From positions 2,046,001 to 2,110,000 of the forward strand of contig OZ017758.1 of assembly GCA_963969365.1 (NCBI GenBank): a stretch of DNA of 64,000 nucleotides. Direction: 5' to 3'. Source of the DNA: Asterochloris sp. CNOR1 (taxonomy: Eukaryota; Chlorophyta; Trebouxiophyceae; Trebouxiales; Trebouxiaceae). A program made the translations under genes and the position numbers. The first letter of the stretch is position 1. Every line of letters begins with the position of its first letter. The notes beneath the pieces are model-generated. The model was not told the DNA's origin. It worked only from the letters and a program-made list of their open reading frames with translations, and made no database searches. Below, one piece after another: positions 45,201 to 54,915 of the stretch.

Positions 45201-48200
45201 CGGCAGGAGACAGAAGGCAGCCCAGGCAGAGCCAGAGGTTGAGGCAGAGGCGCTGGACCACGCTGAGCAGGCTGCGCATGAGCAGCCTGAGCAGTCCAAG
45301 CGCAAGCGGGATGGCAGAAAGCAGGCTGCCCCCAAGGCAGCTGCAGGCAGTGCAGGGGAGGCTGCTGCCGATGCTGCTGCTGATGCTGCTGCCGAGGCGG
45401 CCGCCGGTACAAAGGGCCGGCGGGGGCGGCCCAAGGGGTCGAAGAACAAACCAAAGCCAAAGCCGCCGCCAGACGAGGTTGCACAGCCAGGGAAAGATGT
45501 GAAGATGGAGGGCGGCGAGTCTGATGCTGAGACGCCCGCGCAGGTGAGTTGGCAGGGACATGACCTTTGTGCTTGTCCCACGCTGCTTTGTCGGCGGGTG
45601 GTGTGAGGTATGCATCTCACCCTGATGTGCCAGCATAGGTGGGTAGCGTTGCAAGATGACGATGGCCGCGGAAGGGGTGTGGCAGGGGACTCCCAGGACT
45701 CCCAGGCTGGAGCCTTCGTACAGGCGATCTCTTCACTCCACAGTGGCAGATTGCAGTAATACAGGGATGTTTGCATGTTTTAGGTTGGCAAAGCACTGCC
45801 GCAAGCGTTTTGAGCACAGTGAGTATATGCTGTAGTTCTGGATAACGTGCACACCTTGCTAGGCCTCCATAATGGCTTGCTTGTGTGCAGAACGCCCCAA
45901 AAGGGCGCCCCAAGCGCCTCAAGCGGAAGCGCTCAGGGGCAGACCTCAAAGAGGAGTTGTTCTCAGAGGATGAGGCTGCGGCTGCCGAGGGACTGATGGC
46001 CTCTGCAGCCGGCAGCTTCGCAGCAGACGAGTTTGAGGCAGAGGATGCTGCTGAGACCAAGCCCAGACGTGGGAGGAAGCCTAAGTGAGTGTACTCTGCA
46101 ATGCACGCCGTGGCAGAGCATCAGCAGGCATACGATGCACAGGATGAGGCCATAGCATCTGAGGACCTGCAGAGGCCATCTGCAGCTGGCAGTCCAGGGC
46201 TGGAAATGCTGCAGAGGTCGAGCCCAGTTGTGTGCAGAAGTGTTCAGTGGAGGCCCGGCATGCAGAGCATACTGTGCGGGAGGCAGCAATGGTAGTGCTG
46301 CCTGCTGTCAGGGGCTTGATGAGACTGAGCTCTGATGGCAGAGAGAGCAGGTACCTGCACAAATGGGTAATCGTGGCAAATGGCATGGTCAGCGCACGGA
46401 ACAGAACCTGAGTGTGCACCCCCATTCAGCCTGTCAGGCTTAGCTGGACTATCCTGACCCATTTCAAATAGAGCCAGTAGCAGCCTCTGCTGCTGTCATG
46501 CTGGCTGTGGGACAGCAGTTGCTTTGTTGACAGCTCGCCTGCGTGATATAACATCATCCAGGCGTTCTCAGACTGCGCCACGTGCTCTCTATCATGATAG
46601 CACTGCAATTGCTTCCAAGACTCCAGATGCTTCCTTGTCTGCAGGGTGAAGCACCTAAAGCTGCTTCTTGAATGCAAGATGCACCCCAAAATGCTGGCTG
46701 CAATCCTTAAGCGTATTAAACTGAAGTTCATCTCCTGAGGTCTTATTGTGGGCAATATTGGCTGCAGACATTTCCCCAGCTGTCTTTTGACACTTGGCTG
46801 TCTGAGATGAAGCCTACATCAGTGCTGCAGCCAGTGTTGATTTGCACACCTGGATCAAAAACAGCCTTGTGGCTGCAGGGTGGAGAAGGCAGTGCTCGCC
46901 CTGAAGAAGCTCGAGGGGCGGCGGCTGAAAGTCGAGCTCAAGAGCGTGTCCAAGATGCTGCGGGCCCTGGCTGAGGACCCCATGGAGGCAGACCCTAAGC
47001 AGCTGGGGTCTGCTGCAGTTGCTTTCTTGCGGTACAGGGAACAGGTGAGCTGGTCTACAGGCCACCAGCAACTTGGGGGCTACTACCTGGTGCTTTGCAG
47101 TTGGCTGCTCGTCAGGTTGCAGCCAACATGCTTCTGTTTGCATGTGTCCAACCAAGTCCATTGCCATGTGCTGGAAACTCTCCTGAAGTCAAGTGCAGAC
47201 ACTCAGAGCATTGTCTTGCCACCAGGTGTCGGTGCGTGACGCCCCTCACAACGGCATCGAACTAGCAAGACGCCGCTGCAGCCCTACACAGTGCCTCTTA
47301 ACACTCACATGCCCACCTGCATGCAGACAGCTGTGCATGGGCTCGCTTCTACAGGCTGGGAGCTCGCGAGCCCCTTCTGCTGGCGCTGCATGCAGCACAT
47401 CTTCCCTCCCATGACTGCAAATCCACCCCTTGCCTTCTGCTCCTTAGCCCCTTTGGCTGCCCCCAGAGGCAGCCAAAGGGGCCGCTGCAGCTGGTAGAGC
47501 ACACCAGACCCAGGGCAGACTTCACAGCTCCCTCAACACACAAGGCCCTGCCCTGGGCCCAGGTGTCTGTTCATGGGATGACACCTACTTGCTGCTGCTG
47601 CCAAATTTTGCGTGGTCTGCCACAGACACTCACATGTCCACATGCTCCGTCTGCAGGTGCTTGTGCAGGAGCTTGCCTGCTCAGGCGACGAGAGCCAGCG
47701 AGCCCCAGCTGCATGCGCTGCATGCAGCACACCCACTGTTGTGACCAAGCTGTACATGCCTGCCAACAGGCGCCCTCAGCAAATGGTTGCCACTGCTGCC
47801 GCATGGAGCATGTCAAGTGCTCAGCTAGGCCCGTGTGCCGTGCATGCAGGTGTTCGTGCACGAGCTTGCCCGCACAGGCGATGAGCCCAGCGAGCCCCTG
47901 CTGCGGGCGCTGACTGCCCCCAGCACCAAGTTCCAGAGGGTGTTCAAGCCGCGGGACCCCAACTCTCCCCGGGCTGGACGCCGCAAGGCTGGCATCGAGG
48001 TCGCGCAGAAAGTCACAGGCGATGCCCAGCCCTCAGAGGAGCAGTACAGGTGGGGCGCCAACTCATGCGATTTGCAAACTCCTCTCTTCAATTCACAGTG
48101 AGAGACGTCTTCATGGCTCAGCCCTGCACCCAACTGACTGCCAGAGCAGGTGCTCAAGCAGTGCCTTCTTGTTCCAGCCAGCAGCATGTCTCAACACCAC

Positions 48201-51200
48201 TGGCCACATTGAACACAGAGCATGACTGTCCTTAAACCCATCACCCTCCCTGCCCTGCAGGGTGAAGCACTACACACATCAACTGCCTGCTACTCGAGAC
48301 GCCTTTGACCAGCAGCTGCTTGCGCTGTACACCGAGAGCAGGGCCGTGCTCACGGTGCCCAAGCTGCAGGTCAGCTTTTTGGGAACGCTGCCCATCTGGA
48401 AGCCAAATTGGTGTTCTTGCTTTGTGTCAACAGGCATCTGCTACATCTCTGTGATCATTCCAGCACAATGTAGATGGTACTACTTCTCGCATTCCTGGCT
48501 GTCTTGACTCAAACCTGCTCCTCGTGAGTAAAAGCTGCCCTTGAACTGATTGACCGTATAAGCTGTGTGGGCTAGATCCCCTGCACTGCCTGGCACAGAC
48601 ACAGGCAGGCCCTGACCCATCGCGCCCAACATCCGGTCCCAGCTCCACCGACTGCCTCTCTTGCGCCGCAGGAGACCAAGCTGGACCTGTACGAAATCTT
48701 CAAGGTGGTGGCCGGCAAGGGGGGCTTTGAGGCGGTCAGTGCTCGCAGGTAGGGCTGGACTGGAATGAACAACTGAAGAAATACCACGGGTTCCCAAGCC
48801 CCCCTCAAGGGAGCTGCCTGCCAAGGACCTTGGCAAACAGTCGAGCCTTGCAGGGGTCGCACACATTGGGTGTCGGTTCATGGTCTGCAGCATGTGGATT
48901 AGCCAGCAGCAAGGTTTGCTGGCGTCAGCACTGCCCTTGAGAGAGATTGCTTAGAGGTCAGGTAGGCTCTGCAGTCAGGAAAAGGGGGCCGTTGTGGTGG
49001 CCAGAGCACGCAGGGGAGGGTCACGCTTTGGGCAGGATGTATGTGGACCCCTGTCAAACACAGCTTGGGCACACTATCTCTTAAGAAGCTCACGGCAGAA
49101 CTTGTAGGCCACTATTGGCAGCCAGACTCCTACTGATGCAATTGATAAGTTGAGTCACAGTCGGGGCTGTGATGTATTGGCTGGCACCAGTGCCTGCTGC
49201 AGGCAAGCTGTGAGTACTAAGATGCATTTGCATGGCGTCGCAAAGTTCTGCACAAAGCATCTGTGAGGAATTTTGCAGCCCTGGTGTGGCTCTGAAAGTC
49301 CACCGACTTGACACTGGATACTTGACTTGCACCTGATGCCTCGATGTGCCCCTTTGGTTGCATGTAACCCCAGACTGATGTGCAATCGAGTTGTTGAAGA
49401 CATGTTGCCTGCAGGCAGGGATTCAAGGTAGTAGTGGAGTAAAAGCCAGGCCGGCCTGAGGGCACTCTGGAGTGAGGGAGCATGAGGCATGCGTGCAGGG
49501 GCTTGCTGACTTCAGACGCCTGCAGGTGTCGTGTGCAGGCAGTGGTCAAAGGTGGCGTTGGAGTGGAAGCCAGACCTGCCCAAGAGCACCAGCACATCCA
49601 CAGCCATGAAGAAGCACTACAAGCAGCTGCTGCTGGCATTTGAGCACAAGGTCTCGTCAGGCTGCCCCCAGGATACCGTCCAGGCAAGCTGCACCTTGGC
49701 TGCTGTGCGAGGCTGGAACAAGTTGAGCATCCGCCATGGGGGGTCTTGCATGGGGCCAACCACTGCAGCACTGCAGGACACTCTATGGCTACCAGGCAGC
49801 TGCCACTGCCTACTGACAGGAACCCTGCACGGCTGGGTGGCCTGCTCTCAAGCCAAGCCAAACCAAACCCAACAAGCAGTGCCCCCCAATGCAGGTGGCA
49901 CGTGTGCAGAAGGCGGCTCGCAAGTCCGATGTCCCTGACACGCAGCCTGGGCGCAAGCGCAAGCTGGTCCCTGGGCAGGTGTTTGTCCCGGGGATGGGAG
50001 GCGACCTGAGCTTCAGCGATGCTCTGGTGGACCCGGTGAGTGTTTAGGGTTTAGGGTTAGGGTAGGGCGGCTCTGCGCCTTAGACCTGGCCAGGCTTCCT
50101 GCGCCTGGGTTCAGTGGGCAGCAGGCGTGCTCAGGCCATCAGGGCAGACACTACGCAGTGTTGATGCTGTCCTGCTTCACTGATACAGAAGGCGCTGTTT
50201 AGTGTGCTGCTCCCAGTCTGAACTGGGCAGGACCTGAGCTGCAGCTTTACATCGAGCAAGCTGGCGCATATGCTGCATGGCCCTGTGTGCTTGCCTAAGG
50301 AGGCTGTTTCAGCTGGTGCTTGCGACATGGGGGGGTGCCTCAGGGATGCTCTGGTCTTTACCTGCCTCTGATGCAGGAGTGCAGGCATGATCCTGTGAGG
50401 CGCTTATTTTGCCGTAGCCTTGGGAAGGTGTCAGTTTGCAGAGAGAGCGTCCGTGCCCCAGCAAGAGTGCTGGCCCTGCCAGGCCTCAAAACCTGAGGGT
50501 TTCCCTGGCTATTTACAATGTCAATATCCTTTGCCTGACTCTTGCCTGCCATCTGGTGCAGGCCTGGAGCGCTCAGCAGGGGATTCCGTTTGCCTCAAAT
50601 AGGCCCATGAATCCCACTGCCTATGCTGCTGCGGCGCCGGCTCTGGGGGTGCCTCAGTATGGGTCGGCCAGGCCTGACGCCGATTCTGGTGAGGTCCCAG
50701 TCTGAGGGCTTTGCGCTTGATCTGTCATGCTGTATGACAACCTGATGTCGTGCTGATGCTGGTGCCAGAGCAATGTACCAGAGCCCTGCTGTAGGGAGCG
50801 CTCAGAAGAGCATGCTGACTGTGTGCCAAGGCATGTAGAGGGTTGATCATTGCTGCCTTGCAGCTTTGTGTTCCAAGGGGCTCCTCTTTCAGGAGAGTCT
50901 GCTGCCTGCCTGTCATGTCTCTTTGGTGCTGTTGCAGCGGGTGAGAGCTGGGTGTCTCAGGAGGGGCAGCGGCGTGTCACAAGCTTGCCTTGTCATGTGC
51001 AGCACAGCAACTTTGCCTCTCATGTGAAGGCTGGTGTTGCTGATGGCGATGAGCACCAAGTCGTCTAAAGAAACAGCGCGGGAATCCACTTGTGCTGCTT
51101 GTGAGCCACATATTGGAATGAGCTGTGTGCAGACTCTGCAGCTGCAGCAGCAGCCTTGCACAGATTGCCTGCAGCACTCTCAGTCTGCCTGGGCTGTTGC

Positions 51201-54200
51201 TGCAGGTGATGAGTACCACGTCTCCCAGAGGGGCAGGGGCCGAGGCCGGGGGACCAAGCGCGGGCGCGCCGGCAGCTCCCTGCTGGAGCGTGCACAGCCC
51301 AAGGCCATGAATGGGGCGCCCATGGGACCGCGGGCTTCACATAGTACAGGCATCACCCAAAATGATGCAACAGCAGCATTTTCTGAGCCAATGCAGGTCA
51401 GCACCCCCCTGGCTTGCATGTCGCTGAACCCAGGTTCTTACCAAGACAGCGCTGGTGAGCAGCAGAGCATGAGCTGTCTGGATGCTGGGTGGCAATCACC
51501 TGCCCTTAGCCAGCGCAGGCCGACGACATGGTCCACTGGGCCAGGTCTGGCAGGATGTGCCCAAATTCACAGTGGGATCTCACGATCATGCCCTGCATTA
51601 CCTGCAGCAATGCCTGTTATAGGCTGGATGCAGACCACTGGCTCTAGGTGGCTCCAGGCCAGACAGTCCCTTGCCGTCCCTGCATGGTCAGCCGAGCGGC
51701 GCAGATTGATACCGTGGCGGCCAGATGTGCCAGGACCTGTCAGTCCCTGCCTGTGTCTTTCACTGCAGCCAGTACTCCTGTGCCTGCCCGCAGGTGTCAG
51801 ACAAGCGGCGCGTGGTGATGCAGTGGCAGCTCGGGTCACGCCTGCCCAGCAAGGGGCTGATCCGCCACCAGCTGGGCCCCTTTGGCCAGGTCTCAGAGGA
51901 CAATATCGCCATTGATGTTGAGAAGGCAGTCATTGAGGTTCAATTCGGGGCAGCAGGGGAGGCCTCGGGGGCCTTGATCGCGCTCAACCGCAAGGCTGAG
52001 ACAATGTTCAGCGTTAAGCAGGTGGGGCCAAGCCTCCTGCCTCCCTGGTGCATGCGGGGCTAGAAGGGGGTGTGGGGGATTGAGACGCCTAGGCAGTTAT
52101 GATTCAAGGCTGCTGGGTCTGTGCTGTCCATTTGCATATGCTCAGCATCAAGCAAGCGGATCATCAATGGAGTTCGGGCTTGGGCCATCTGACGAAAGTG
52201 TGAAGTTGAGCTGATGAATAGTGCTGAGGCAAAGTTTAGCATCCGGGCAGGAGGATGTCTAGGGGAGGGTAGGTTTGGATCAGCCCAGGAACATACAGGC
52301 TTGCGAGAGCGGGCGCGACAGGGTGACATTGGGTTGAGCTTGCAGCGCCTGTGCTGCCAGTCTAGCAGGTGGTGGGCAGGCAGGTGCTCATGGCTTGTAG
52401 CCGCCCAGTCCGCTGTTGCAGTAGGACTCAGAGTGCTGGAGCGGCACTGGTTGCCGAGCCCAGTGCCTGTGTCTGACATCAGAGTCACAGTCTGCTTCAG
52501 CCTTGGGCTGACGTCAGATGGGTGATGGCAGGCACAGAAGATGGCAGAAACTGCTGACGTCTGCCAGCAAGGCGGTCAATCCTAACAACCTGCAGGGTGC
52601 TGTGGATGACATCACCCTGGAGGAAGCAAAGCCTGACGGTTTTGGACGCAGCGCAGATCCTGTTGCCACGCAGCCCCAGCTGCAGGCTGCCGAGGCGCAG
52701 CACTGGGCCACAATGCAGCAGCGCATGCAGGTGCGCCTGAGTCGTGTTGCGCCCTGCACTGCTGCGCTGGATGCATGACAGCACGTGCAGGCGCCATGAT
52801 GAGGGTGCCCCTTGGGTCACCCCTGCAGCAGGTGGAAAGCACTGCGTCATCAAGCACGCGCATCTTCTTCAGCACTGGGCGCAGTGCGAGCTGGACTCTG
52901 TGTGTGCACCGCGTCAAATTTGCTCATTCATCTCCGTCAGCAGCCTGGAAAGCATAAAAGCCAATGCGCACGCAGGTGTGCAGACCCAGGCGGCTGCTCA
53001 GCAGCCCCAGCATGTGTACCTGACCAGGGCATGTCCCGACTGCCGGCATGCTTTGCACCCTTCAAGTGCTGCTACTGCCATTGCACAAGTGGCTGCATTC
53101 AACTTGATCAACCATGGGTTTTTAGCTGCCTGCAGGGGGTTGAAGCTGCCTGCAGGCCAAAACGCTGCAGGTGTGGACACTGCTGCTGCACAACTTGACT
53201 TGACTAACACGTGATCTGCCTGCCTGCAGGGCAAACATCTGCTGCTGCCGCTGCACAGACTGACTGAATTTGAGCTTGGTTCCCTGCAAGCTCAGCTGAC
53301 AAACAGCAGCTGCTGACACTGGCCCTGCACGACTGCGTGGCCCCACTGCCTGCAGGCCGAGCACATGCAGGCACAGATGGCAGCCCAGCAGCACCAGCAC
53401 CAGCACCAGCAGCCGCCGCCGCTGCAGGACCCCCGCAGGTCTGCTGCAACCCTGGGACACGCTCCCCTGGATCCTCAGATGCAGGGCCAACAGGCCGACG
53501 GGTACGCCTGGGCCGCAGAGGCTTATGGCGGCGGCCCTGCATCCCCTCCCGGGGCTGCCCTGGATCCCCGTCGCCAGCCCCACTCTGCAGGTAGGCTGAG
53601 TCTGTTGCCTCTTGTCTGCCGATCATGCTTGCTTGTGCCTCAGCTAACTTACAGGCGGTAGCAGCCCTGCACCATTGCAGCCACCCAACACGCTGCTGCT
53701 GCCAAAAGGGTGCACCTGTTGGCAACTCTCCAACCTGCAGAGTCTGTTGCTTGTGCAGCAGGCCAGGGCAGCTCCGCCTTCCGGCCGCCACCTGGCCTGG
53801 GACCCAGCGCCCTGCCACCAAGCAGCATGCAGCTGCCGTATGGTGCTGAGGCGCAGGGCTCGCCAGGTGAGATCTCGACACCCGTACGTGACCTTTGCTG
53901 CTTGAGGGGTCTCGCAGGGGGTCGTGCCACTCTTGGGTGATGCCCACCTGCGCCGTTTGGACTCTGCTGATGGTAGGCTGGGCTGCTTGAAATAAGGAGG
54001 ACATGCCATAGGAGTATACTACACAGGACTGGATGCGCTTGGGCCCCTGCAAATTGTCGAAGACACCCAGAGAGCTTGCGCCACTCCAGTGCGCAGCACG
54101 AGCTTTGGCAGGTGCACTCGACTTGAGCAGACTTTGTATGACTGCCTGCAGGCATGTCGTACATGCAGCCTGCCCCGCATCAGCAGCAGCAGCAGCAGCC

Positions 54201-54709
54201 AGAGACGCAGGCAGGCGGCGGCGGCCAGGTGTCCAGCACAGACGTCCAGGCCATCCTGCAGCAGTTGCAGAGATCACAAAATGGTAGCCAGCTGCCAATG
54301 GCGCCCCTGTCCCAGGCAACAAGTGAGCGCTGTTCAGAGGGTGCAAGTCTGCATGCAGGCCTTCAATCCTCAACTGCAATGCTATGTGGGGTTAAAGAGG
54401 GACATGTCGACGCTCCATGTGGTCGCAGACATCAGTTTGCTGGCGAGAGTGCTGCGTCGCAGCGTGTTGTCCAGGCTTTGTCATTGCTTGGTGCTGCGGC
54501 AAAGGGTCCAGGTTGCTCGTTCAGTCTCAGCTCCCTAAGTGCATGCTGCAGGTGGGCCGCCTGTGCTAGCTGGGGACATGGCTGTCTCAGACTCCCTCAC
54601 GTTGCCCACCCTGCCACCAATAGACCCTCGTCAGCAGCCTGAAATTGGCTCCAGCTTGATGAACCTCCTGCAGCAGTTTGGTGGCGGGCAGGGTACCAAC
54701 CTCAACTGA
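42215..54709 (+). CDS. PWWP / AT-hook / ARID chromatin protein (1328 aa)
   Basis: Twenty exons keep frame: 42215-42283, 42566-42733, 42911-43028, 43341-43435, 44470-45543, 45891-46084, 46879-47044, 47850-48049, 48261-48369, 48672-48748, 49539-49683, 49895-50035, 50562-50688, 51206-51396, 51794-52021, 52518-52730, 53356-53590, 53759-53866, 54152-54322, 54552-54709. Residues 1 to about 80 are a PWWP domain (GDLVWARVQGHPQWPGQ; PWWP is PQWP; then VLVSFFGDSSYGWY). Exon 5 has six AT-hook-like basic/acidic repeats and a classic RRGRPKGSKNKP. About 574-628 is a helical TFIIS-N-like segment. About 698-790 is the ARID domain (TKLDLYEIFKVVAGKGGFEAV...WSKVALEW). About 959-1035 is RRM-like. The tail is Gln/Pro-rich and ends QFGGGQGTNLN. 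Likely a nuclear reader of methylated histone that binds AT-rich DNA. Intron 11 is GC-AG; exon 18 has a NAGNAG acceptor. Confidence 0.85.
43436..43960 (+). repeat. Degenerate minisatellite in intron 4 of the PWWP gene
   Basis: A unit resembling TTCTGGATCAGGCAGTGGCG plus CAGGAGCCCTT recurs about six times with 75-115 base spacing, interleaved with GGCAGC(A/T)GCAACT segments. The first unit abuts exon 4's donor, so the array looks like amplified exon-end/intron sequence. Confidence 0.7.
44257..44412 (+). repeat. Two decayed copies of the start of PWWP exon 5
   Basis: Copies at 44264 (ACAG|CTGGGCGCGGCCAAAG...) and 44371 (GCAG|CTGCAGCCAGGCCAAG...) match the real exon start at 44470 (GCAG|CTGGGGCCGGTCAAGG...GAGGCAGCCAAG). 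Each keeps the acceptor AG. The second runs into an in-frame stop. Confidence 0.7.
44608..45165 (+). repeat. Tandem coding repeat of KRGRGGK-type basic motifs with acidic spacers
   Basis: Six imperfect units of about 30-37 residues: PPKRGRGGKK, PPPKRGRGVKR, PPPPNKRRGGKR, PPPKRGRGGKK, PARKRGGKRR, GKPTGKRGGK. Each is followed by an Ala-rich helix and a Ser/Asp/Glu cluster that could be CK2 targets. Confidence 0.8.
46645..46739 (+). other. Possible alternative terminal exon in PWWP intron 6
   Basis: After a good TGCAG acceptor, an open stretch reads VKHLKLLLECKMHPKMLAAI... and stops with TGA at about 46737-46739. It fits the phase left by exon 6. Its first bases (GGTGAAGCAC) equal those of exon 9 at 48261. 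It may be a truncating alternative exon or another exon duplicate. Confidence 0.3.
47327..47745 (+). repeat. Two decayed copies of the start of PWWP exon 8
   Basis: Segments from about 47327 (GCAG|ACAGCTGTGCATGGGCT...) and about 47658 (GCAG|GTGCTTGTGCAGGAGCT...) align with the real exon from 47850 (GCAG|GTGTTCGTGCACGAGCT...GAGCCCCTGCTGC) for about 80-90 bases. Only the last copy continues into the conserved downstream coding sequence. Confidence 0.8.
50043..50067 (+). repeat. Interstitial plant-type telomeric tract
   Basis: TTTAGGG, TTTAGGG, TTAGGG and TAGGG in direct succession lie just inside intron 12 of the PWWP gene, directly after its donor. The length is too short to be a telomere. 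Confidence 0.85.
50938..50985 (+). repeat. Decayed copy of the start of PWWP exon 14
   Basis: GCAG|CGGGTGAGAGCTGGGTGTCTCAGGAGGGGCAG resembles the real exon start at 51206, GCAG|GTGATGAGTACCACGTCTCCCAGAGGGGCAG. The later part of the exon is not duplicated. Confidence 0.6.
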
Positions 54710-54915
54710 TGACGTCTCCTCTTCAGCTTGCATTTGTAGTCATGCTATCTGAAGTTTTGCAGTCATGCTGTCAATTCATAGCAAGCACTAGGTAAAGGAC
54801 GCCAAGGCCTCAAAAAGTTGGTGATACACTCAAGCAGAAAATGTGTGCAGGACTTCAATCACATGATGAAACAAGGGGCCATGGGAGGGGATAAGCAGCC
54901 AGAGCTGCTAGCATC
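54710..54915. other. Short spacer between convergent PWWP and dNTPase genes
   Basis: 206 bases separate two stop codons, so the 3' UTRs probably overlap as antisense. No TGTAA is obvious on plus. Confidence 0.5.

Noticed and set aside
44445-45776. A 443-codon open frame antisense to PWWP exon 5
   Set aside because: It is produced by the GC-rich basic/acidic coding repeats on plus. Its translation is low-complexity Ser/Pro/Leu/Ala with no domain, while the sense frame splices into a conserved protein.
47658-47745. A real extra exon (VLVQELACSGDESQ) in the PWWP gene
   Set aside because: It is a diverged copy of exon 8's start. Its frame loses similarity after about 15 codons, and the full-length chain needs only the 47850 exon.
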